Origin: a virus
Strand: one strand, 5' to 3'
Virus record (IMG/VR): IMGVR_UViG_3300032286_001767
Coordinates: 1-34,104 of that record
Length of the DNA: 34,104 nucleotides
The notes beneath the pieces are model-generated. The model was not told where the DNA came from. It saw only the letters and a list, made by a program, of their open reading frames with translations, and made no database searches. How positions within the stretch are numbered: the stretch's first letter is position 1; each line of letters opens with the position of its first letter. The translations under genes and the position numbers were made by a program. Positions 28,516 to 34,104 of this stretch are shown piece after piece.

Positions 28516-29415
28516 TTAGATTTTTCTTTTGCCCAGAGCCGTGAAGAAGGCCGAGGCAGAAGGCCAGAAGCTGTCGGCAAGATTCGCCCCAAGGGCTTCC
28601 TTTCCCCGGAACGATTGGCCCTGCATGGTTTCCGTGGCAATGGCGCGGTTCCGCGTCACATCACCCGTGAAGGCCCGGTAGCTCTCGTCCACTTGCGCCT
28701 GCAGCAGAGCGGACTCTTCGGGGCTCAGCGGATTGCCCTCGATCCCCATGGCCTTCATGGTTCCGGCTTTGAAGAGCTCGAGGCTGACACCCATTTTGCT
28801 CAGATACTCGGTGAAGTCGTAGAGCGCGATGTACACCCCGATGGATCCGAGATCGGCCGTCGGCGTTGCATGGATCTCCGAGCACTGGGCGGCCAGCCAA
28901 TACGCCGCGCTGCAGCACATGTCGTCGGTGAAAGCAATCAGGCGACGGCTCTTGCCAAGCTGTCGGAGCTGGCCAGCAGCCTCGGGGATCCCGGTGATGA
29001 TGCCTCCCGGTGAGCGGAACCAGAGCACCACGGTTGAGCCCTCCGGCGTCTCGGCAATCTCCTCGATCATCTCGTCGACGTCGACCGCTCCCAGCCACAT
29101 GCGCTCCATGCACCCCCATGCCCTACCCATCACCCCCCATGGCATGATGACGCTGAGTCCCTGTGGTAGCTCGGGCAGATCGGGCACCCAGTCCTGATCG
29201 ACCGCAATCCAGCTCTCATCGCTGAGAGGCGCGTAGTCGGCGGCATCCGGACGGACAATCTGGGGTTTTTTGCCGACACTGTTACGGATGGCTGGTTTCG
29301 GCAGTTCGTCGCCGCTGAGCAGCATCCGACTGAAGAGGCGCAGGGTATCGCGATGCACCGCCCAGGGCTGGGCGATGACGCGGTGGAGGAGTGGCAGGGA
29401 GGGCTTCAAGTGCAT
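28516..29415 (-). CDS. S49-family head protease (ClpP/SppA-like)
   Basis: This 299-aa protein should process head proteins during assembly, like lambda gpC. The visible motifs are SPGG (135-138), the CSAAYW box with nucleophile Ser169, GSIGV (190-194) and a KAMG segment with the likely catalytic Lys221. ATG at 29415 follows the portal stop by 4 bases; the frame upstream overlaps the portal gene. It is co-transcribed with portal and scaffold. Confidence 0.85.
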   Translation of the reverse strand: MHLKPSLPLLHRVIAQPWAVHRDTLRLFSRMLLSGDELPKPAIRNSVGKKPQIVRPDAADYAPLSDESWIAVDQDWVPDLPELPQGLSVIMPWGVMGRAWGCMERMWLGAVDVDEMIEEIAETPEGSTVVLWFRSPGGIITGIPEAAGQLRQLGKSRRLIAFTDDMCCSAAYWLAAQCSEIHATPTADLGSIGVYIALYDFTEYLSKMGVSLELFKAGTMKAMGIEGNPLSPEESALLQAQVDESYRAFTGDVTRNRAIATETMQGQSFRGKEALGANLADSFWPSASAFFTALGKRKI

Positions 29416-29419
29416 GGAA

Positions 29420-31054
29420 TCAAGGGGTGAAGTTGGGGTTGTTGGGATCCGTTTCGAGCGGGGCCGCCGGTTCCTCGGCAAGCACTCCGGCCTTGCCGTC
29501 GAGTTGCGATCGGATCAAGTCGGCGATCTCGGGGTTGGCATCCAGGGCTGCCTTGATCTTGGCCGCTTTGCGGACGGCTCCGGCAATCACCAGATCCTCG
29601 ACATCCTCGGCATCGTGTCCCTGCATGCCGTGGTAGTCCTCCGGGCTCATGTTGCCCTCAGCCAGACGCTGGTCGTAGAGTTTGCCCTCGCGCGCCACGT
29701 CCACCGTGTCGTCGGCGGGCATGACCAACTTCACCTTCCACCAGTCCTCGGGGATTCCTCCCTGCACGCCGTCGAAGCGGCCGGCGGCAATCCTCTGCCA
29801 GGTCCAGTAGGTGATCCAGCGTTTGCAAAACTGGGGGCCAAGTTGGAATTGGCGCACGGTGTTTTTGATGCGTTGCACCCGCTTTTGCACAAGGCGCACG
29901 AGTGTCCCCTGGCCAAGGCCCGCGAGGTTGAAGACGTATTCCGGCGGGTAGAGTGTGCTACGGGCCACTCCCTCAAGCAGGTAGCGGATGAATTCCGGCG
30001 TCGCCGTCGCCCGCTGGCTCTCGACCACCTTGATGTCCTGTCCTGCCGGGAGGTCCGCCACGTCGACCTCACTGTCGTCCATGGCCATGATCTTCTGGAC
30101 GATGAGTTGCTTCCCATCCGGTGCCTGAACCGGAAAGGCCTGCGAGGCCCCGGGGATCATCGGGGGCAGGCCGTCGCCATCCTCCTTTTTGGTGATCGCG
30201 TAAGCGAGCCGGGTGCGCATCAGCGTTCCGTTGATCTCGGCCCGCTCGATATCGTCCATCGAGAACAACTTTCGGGCCACCGGCGCCAAGCCGCTCATGC
30301 CGCGCTGCTGGCCGTTCCAGAACTGATCGTGGAAGTGGAGCACGTCGTCCGCGCTGACGTCGGTCCAGTCGGTCCCCTCCGCATTCTTCAAGAAGCGGTA
30401 TCTCAGAGCCCGACCAAAGGCGTCGCTCATCACTCCCTCGCGGAATCCGTCCTGTGATTGCGAGGTCTGGGCATTGGCACACTGCCACGCATTCACGAAG
30501 TGCATGAGCGGGGAACCTTTCTCCGAGACCGGACGCAACATTTGACCGAAGAGCTCTCCGTACAGGCGGATCGAGCGGCGGATCAGCCACTGGGCGCTGT
30601 AGAAGTTTTCCTTGGCCGAGGCGCTGAAGAACCTCGCGTCGCCGCATTCGTTGTCGAACGCATCGGTCGCCGCGCGGTTGAAGGCCGGGTTGCTCGTGGT
30701 CCACTTGGGCCAGATCCCGCAGTCGACCTCGTCCATCGTGATCCCGTCGATGACCATCCGAACAGCGTCGACATTATTATAGAGCCAGTTCGCCTTGCGC
30801 ATGATCTCCACTCGGCTCCAGTGGGGCATCTGCTTCTCGGCATCCAGGGTCGGAAAAAAGAACCAGCCGCGGTAGCCAACCTGCTTGGCCGCGTTGAACG
30901 CCCAGGTGAATCCCGGGTAGTTCCCGCCTCCGGCCGCCATCGGGCGCGCGGGGCGGTCGACGGCCGTGATGCCGTGGGAAACATCGGCGGTGACAGGAGC
31001 GGAGGGCTTGCGCTGGAGCAAGCCGCGGACGGAGGCGAGGATCTTCGGAGCCAT
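29420..31054 (-). CDS. Portal protein (lambda gpB-like)
   Basis: This 544-aa protein forms the dodecameric ring through which DNA is packaged. The GGNYPGFTWAFNAAKQ and NNVDAVRMVID segments near the N-terminus and the FWNGQQRGMSGLAPV region (about 245-260) match the lambda-type portal family. It sits between the terminase and protease genes. ATG at 31054 starts the family-like sequence. Confidence 0.85.
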   Translation of the reverse strand: MAPKILASVRGLLQRKPSAPVTADVSHGITAVDRPARPMAAGGGNYPGFTWAFNAAKQVGYRGWFFFPTLDAEKQMPHWSRVEIMRKANWLYNNVDAVRMVIDGITMDEVDCGIWPKWTTSNPAFNRAATDAFDNECGDARFFSASAKENFYSAQWLIRRSIRLYGELFGQMLRPVSEKGSPLMHFVNAWQCANAQTSQSQDGFREGVMSDAFGRALRYRFLKNAEGTDWTDVSADDVLHFHDQFWNGQQRGMSGLAPVARKLFSMDDIERAEINGTLMRTRLAYAITKKEDGDGLPPMIPGASQAFPVQAPDGKQLIVQKIMAMDDSEVDVADLPAGQDIKVVESQRATATPEFIRYLLEGVARSTLYPPEYVFNLAGLGQGTLVRLVQKRVQRIKNTVRQFQLGPQFCKRWITYWTWQRIAAGRFDGVQGGIPEDWWKVKLVMPADDTVDVAREGKLYDQRLAEGNMSPEDYHGMQGHDAEDVEDLVIAGAVRKAAKIKAALDANPEIADLIRSQLDGKAGVLAEEPAAPLETDPNNPNFTP

Positions 31055-31066
31055 GGGAAAATCGGG

Positions 31067-31405
31067 TTAGAGCCAGACGCGGATGCCGAGGCGACGGGAC
31101 GGGGCCACCGCCGCCGGGTCGAAGGCCGTCGAGGAAAATGCCGGGTCGAGCTCGGCACGTCGGGTGAGGAGCGCCCGCATGAGCGCCTTCTGATCGAAGT
31201 TCGCAATGCCCTCCTGGGATCCCCCCTCATAGGCCAGCCTGGTGATCAGCGTGGCGGTGATCCCCTCCGAAGCGACGCGGTCATATTCGGCTTTCCAATC
31301 TGCGGGAGGCGCCCCCGTCCCCATGCTGGCAACGTCCGGGAACTGCATCCGGTAGTGCGCGAGGGCGAGCTGAAAGTCGGCTTGGGTGGCGTCCATCACC
31401 CCCAC
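31067..31405 (-). CDS. gpW-position head-tail connector candidate, 112 aa
   Basis: A helical protein between terminase and portal, the place of lambda gpW. Lambda gpW is 68 aa, so this one is longer, and no clear family match is seen. The start is uncertain: GTG at 31405 or ATG at 31396, both near a GGGGG run. It is preceded by a GGGCGCC-TGC-GGCG hairpin and a TTTGAC string, resembling part of the intergenic elements. Confidence 0.6.
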   Translation of the reverse strand: MGVMDATQADFQLALAHYRMQFPDVASMGTGAPPADWKAEYDRVASEGITATLITRLAYEGGSQEGIANFDQKALMRALLTRRAELDPAFSSTAFDPAAVAPSRRLGIRVWL

Positions 31406-31447
31406 TGCCGAGTCAAATCGCCGCAGGCGCCCGGAGGCTGGCCACGA

Positions 31448-33400
31448 CTATCCCTCTCCCTCGGGAACGGAAGGAGCGGCTGGCGCGGCGCCGGTCGCGA
31501 CCTGTTGCTTGCGGGTCAGGAAACGCAGGCCGGTGATGATGTCTTTGACGCAGTCGCCGTAGTGGTTGGCCCCGGGGTGCTCGTTCCATTTCGTCCGACC
31601 GTGGTCGTCGCGCACCAGTTCCTCGGCACACATTTCCTGGACGAATTCCTGATCGCCCACCACATCGAGCGGAAACCAGACACGGGAGCGGCGTTTCTTC
31701 AACCGGGCGACGTACAGTTCGTCCTTGGCGTCGCGGTCGTTGTAGGTGAGCTCCTTGAGGGTCTTCTGATAGGTGGCCACCTGGTGGTAGCTCCACGCCT
31801 TCCCACTCCGGGCCGCCGTCCCTCCGAGTCCCGCCGTCGGGATCAGGCGACGACCCGGCACCGCCAGGCAGGCGCGGTAGACTTCGGTCTTGCGGAACTT
31901 GGCATCCAGGAATCCGAAATAAATCCGGAAGGGCTTCTCATCGGGACCCAGCCAGGTCTTGGTATTGATGATCTCGGCCACCGCATTGGGATCAAGTTCC
32001 TCGCCCCAGTCGATGATGGCCACGTCGCTGAGGTTCGGAGCGACGGCGCCGAGCGCCCATTTGGCGTAGTTGCCGCCGACGTCTCCCCCGAGGATGAGGC
32101 AGCTCGGGACAAACGGCACCGTCCCCCTCTTGTAGGGTGGGCATTCGTCCCCTTCGCTCGCTCCGGCGATGTTGGCCCGGATGTCGCTCTCCCGGGTGAC
32201 ATTGACCTCGTGGGTGTAGGGCAGCCCGAGCCGGTGGTTGTAGAATTTTGCAATGCCGTCGAGGCCTTCTTTTTTGGCGTCCAGGTACTCCATGCAGAGC
32301 TGTCCCAGGGAGGAGGCCTTATCCGAGGAGAAGAGGTCGCTGATCTGCTGGCTGACACACCCGGGCGTCCCGTGCGCGGTCGGCATCCACCAGGCGGTCT
32401 GGATCAGCGAGCGCTTGGCATGCTCATCGATGAGGTGGCCGCAGCCGGCGCACTTCAGCGCGGCCTCGTTGAGCATCCGCAGTTTGTCCCATTCCCCGAG
32501 CGGCGTGCGGCAATGATCGAACACAACCTGTGACGTGCGGATGGTGCGGGTCTGGCCCTCCGGGTAGGGTGTGGGCAGCAGCACCGTCCGCGTACCCGAG
32601 GGGTGCTGGACCTCGATCAGGTTCTGGAAATCCATGACGGTCTCGACCGCCTGCTCGAAGAACGAAGGCCACTGGACGTGTCCGCACGCAGGGCAGCGGA
32701 AGAAGTAGTGCTCTTGGTTGCCGCGCTCGAAGGCCTTGTGAATCGGGCCGCCGGAAAATTTCGGCTTGGAGAGGTTGATCTGTAGGCCGTCGTCGGCGGT
32801 CTTTCCGCGCGAGGCCATCTCGCGGATGGTCCCCTTGGCGCCGTGCTCTTCGATCTCGTCGAGGATGCGGAGCGGGGCTTGTTTGTTGGCGAACTTGCCG
32901 GTCGAGAAGGATCCGATGAACCAGACGATCATGTCGCGCAGTCGCGCGACGTAGGTGCCCACGTCATCATCGTCACCCGTGAAGATCGACGGATCGATGT
33001 CGGCCAGTGTCGGGATGAGGCGCTCGACGATGTTTTTGGCCTCTTCCCTGGTATCGATCCCGTAGATGACGTTGCACGGGTCGTGCTTGGCCCGCCACCG
33101 GACGATGTTCAGGGCCCCTTCGGAGAGGCCTGCCTGCGAGGATTTCTGGGCGGTGTATTCTCCCACGTCGACCCAGATCCACGCTCCGTGCTGCCAGCTC
33201 CACACCGGCATGAGCGGTTCGCGAGAGATCTCCTGCATGCGGCGGGTCCAAGGAGTCTTTGCCGAGCGGTAGAGTCCCGCCTCGGCCGCGGACTGTGAGA
33301 CGAGCCAGACGTTGGCATCCGCCCATTCCCAGATCGGCTCGGGAGGCAGTTCCGCAAAGGCGCGTGCGAACGCGTCAGGCAGGATCGAGGTCGTGAACAT
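31448..33400 (-). CDS. terL: Terminase large subunit, GpA family
   Basis: This 650-aa motor and nuclease packages DNA into the head. The N-terminal ATPase has a Walker A-like QKSSQAGLSE (85-94) and a Walker B-like LRILDEIEE (about 177-185). A CPACGH zinc-type motif (236-241) and a CAGCGH motif follow, as in the GpA family. The nuclease half continues to the C-terminus with D/E-rich segments. ATG at 33400 has GGAA about 8 bases upstream and overlaps the small-subunit gene by 26 bases. GpA-type terminases usually cut at cos sites. Confidence 0.9.
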   Translation of the reverse strand: MFTTSILPDAFARAFAELPPEPIWEWADANVWLVSQSAAEAGLYRSAKTPWTRRMQEISREPLMPVWSWQHGAWIWVDVGEYTAQKSSQAGLSEGALNIVRWRAKHDPCNVIYGIDTREEAKNIVERLIPTLADIDPSIFTGDDDDVGTYVARLRDMIVWFIGSFSTGKFANKQAPLRILDEIEEHGAKGTIREMASRGKTADDGLQINLSKPKFSGGPIHKAFERGNQEHYFFRCPACGHVQWPSFFEQAVETVMDFQNLIEVQHPSGTRTVLLPTPYPEGQTRTIRTSQVVFDHCRTPLGEWDKLRMLNEAALKCAGCGHLIDEHAKRSLIQTAWWMPTAHGTPGCVSQQISDLFSSDKASSLGQLCMEYLDAKKEGLDGIAKFYNHRLGLPYTHEVNVTRESDIRANIAGASEGDECPPYKRGTVPFVPSCLILGGDVGGNYAKWALGAVAPNLSDVAIIDWGEELDPNAVAEIINTKTWLGPDEKPFRIYFGFLDAKFRKTEVYRACLAVPGRRLIPTAGLGGTAARSGKAWSYHQVATYQKTLKELTYNDRDAKDELYVARLKKRRSRVWFPLDVVGDQEFVQEMCAEELVRDDHGRTKWNEHPGANHYGDCVKDIITGLRFLTRKQQVATGAAPAAPSVPEGEG

Positions 33401-34079
33401 CGCCGAATTTCCGGAAGAGGGCTTCTTCCTGTTCCCGTACCCGATTGATGGCATTGGCCACCTTGTTGCGGATTTCCTCCCCGACATCCGGCAGCAGCTC
33501 CAGGACCCGGCGCTCCATGTTCTTTCGCATGGTCTTGAGACGCTGGCAGGCAGTCCCGGCATCCCGTTCCACGATGTCGCGGCGGATCAGCAGGCCGCGT
33601 TGCTTGGCCGCTTCGCGCTCGGAGGCCTCGGCCTTGCGGAGCGATTCGAGCGCTTTCTCGTGTTTCTTCTGAAGGGCGTCGACGTCGGAGCCGTACTGAT
33701 AGGCCCGTTCCAGTTGCCGATACACGACGGCCACCAGCGCCCGGGCTTGCTTGACGGCCTCACCTTCCTCGAGGTTGTAGGAAGCCAGGTCGATCGACTC
33801 GGCAGGAGGAGCGGCCGGTTCCCCTTTACTGTCACCACCGGCTTCGGCCGCGGCTTTGAGAATCGCCTGGGGAACACTCCAGGTCATGTGCCGCGCCCAC
33901 CAGGCTTTCAGCGAGACTGGATCGTCGAGCGGACATGGCTCACCGACCTCTTCTCCTTTGGTCAGCCAGCGTCGGATCGTCCGGGTCGTGCTCTCATACT
34001 GTTGAGACCATGCCTGCAGCTTTTCGGCAGGGATGCCACGCCTCAGCGGCGCACCGCTTAACTGTAGATTTTCGACCAC
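33375..34079 (-). CDS. terS: Terminase small subunit candidate, 234 aa
   Basis: The gene directly precedes and overlaps terL, the usual place of terS. The N-terminal segment (about 15-45: AEKLQAWSQQYES, TIRRWLTKGEEVG) reads as a winged/HTH DNA-binding domain, and the C-terminal part (about 100-220) is a long helical coiled coil for oligomerisation. The start is GTG at 34079; an out-of-frame ATG overlaps it and encodes only a few codons. A TTTTGACAC string lies just upstream, at the window edge. Confidence 0.75.
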   Translation of the reverse strand: MVENLQLSGAPLRRGIPAEKLQAWSQQYESTTRTIRRWLTKGEEVGEPCPLDDPVSLKAWWARHMTWSVPQAILKAAAEAGGDSKGEPAAPPAESIDLASYNLEEGEAVKQARALVAVVYRQLERAYQYGSDVDALQKKHEKALESLRKAEASEREAAKQRGLLIRRDIVERDAGTACQRLKTMRKNMERRVLELLPDVGEEIRNKVANAINRVREQEEALFRKFGDVHDLDPA

Positions 34080-34091
34080 ATAGGATTGGCC

Positions 34092-34104
34092 GTGTCAAAA
34101 TGAC
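34092..34104 (-). other. Truncated intergenic-element-like end (TTTTGACAC)
   Basis: The last 13 bases read TTTTGACAC on the minus strand, upstream of the small terminase gene. This matches the ends of elements A-D. The rest, if present, lies outside the window or, if the genome is circular, at position 1 onward, where no continuation is obvious. Confidence 0.35.

Noticed and set aside
29270-32533. Long plus-strand frames opposite portal and terminase
   Set aside because: They are antisense shadows of strongly supported family genes in GC-rich DNA.
14092-34104. TTTGAC strings as -35 promoter boxes
   Set aside because: No -10-like hexamer lies about 17 bases downstream in most copies, and several sit only 6-20 bases before a start codon.
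1-34104. A terminal direct repeat proving circularity
   Set aside because: The first bases of the window are not repeated at its end; circularity rests only on gene content and attP context.

Overview
The window reads as an essentially complete temperate, tailed (siphovirus-like) phage genome of about 34 kb. It has a GpA-type large terminase, lambda-like portal, S49 head protease, scaffold-like protein, capsid, tail chaperone pair with a frameshift, tape measure, tail fibre genes, lysis genes, an integrase module and a replication operon. The host is not identifiable with certainty. High GC, short phrase-like repeat strings near gene starts and possible near-leaderless TACGGT promoters are compatible with a Verrucomicrobiota/PVC-type bacterium, but this is a weak inference. 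The integrase and a 3' tRNA fragment (CCA end plus T-arm) have phage genes on both sides. That looks like an unintegrated attP rather than a host-prophage junction, so the sequence is probably a free or circularly permuted phage genome.

Layout. (1) 1-685: no convincing gene; palindromes and six direct plus one inverted copy of a GTGGGATAGT-like iteron, a candidate replication origin or, if the genome is circular, a packaging site next to the small terminase gene. (2) 686-9980, minus strand: one early operon of 19 mostly tiny genes, nearly all joined by ATGA-type overlaps. It encodes a 32-aa membrane peptide first, then zinc-finger and HTH proteins, a 590-aa ParB-like protein, many unknowns, an archaeo-eukaryotic-type primase and an SF3/D5-like helicase. 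(3) 9981-12764: attP, tyrosine integrase, excisionase-like HTH protein, two divergent ribbon-helix-helix-like proteins and two plus-strand cargo genes (a secreted protein and a LITAF-like membrane zinc ribbon). (4) 12763-34079, minus strand: the late region, transcribed from terminase (right) to endolysin (left): packaging, head, connector, tail, tape measure, tail tip and fibre, glycosyltransferase, holin/spanin candidates and an M15 endolysin.

How it works together. AEP primase and helicase probably start replication, with the host polymerase elongating. No CI-type repressor is visible, so the ribbon-helix-helix proteins are the best candidates for the lysogeny switch. The late operon follows lambda logic (TerS-TerL-W-B-C-scaffold-capsid-connectors-tail-G/GT-tape measure).

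The most unusual observation is a family of at least four intergenic elements (about 16410-16560, 23534-23663, 25539-25712 and 28370-28464) lying just upstream of late genes. On the transcribed strand they share the order hairpin, GTCTWAC, hairpin, TTTGAC, then ribosome-binding site. The stems differ in sequence but keep pairing, which suggests a structured RNA family or a mobile palindromic element. Other notable points are a canonical CCCAAAC slippery site in the tail chaperone gene, tandem paralogous tail genes, and a receptor-binding-like protein with LamG, 16-residue beta-helix-like repeats and a chitin-binding-like tail domain.
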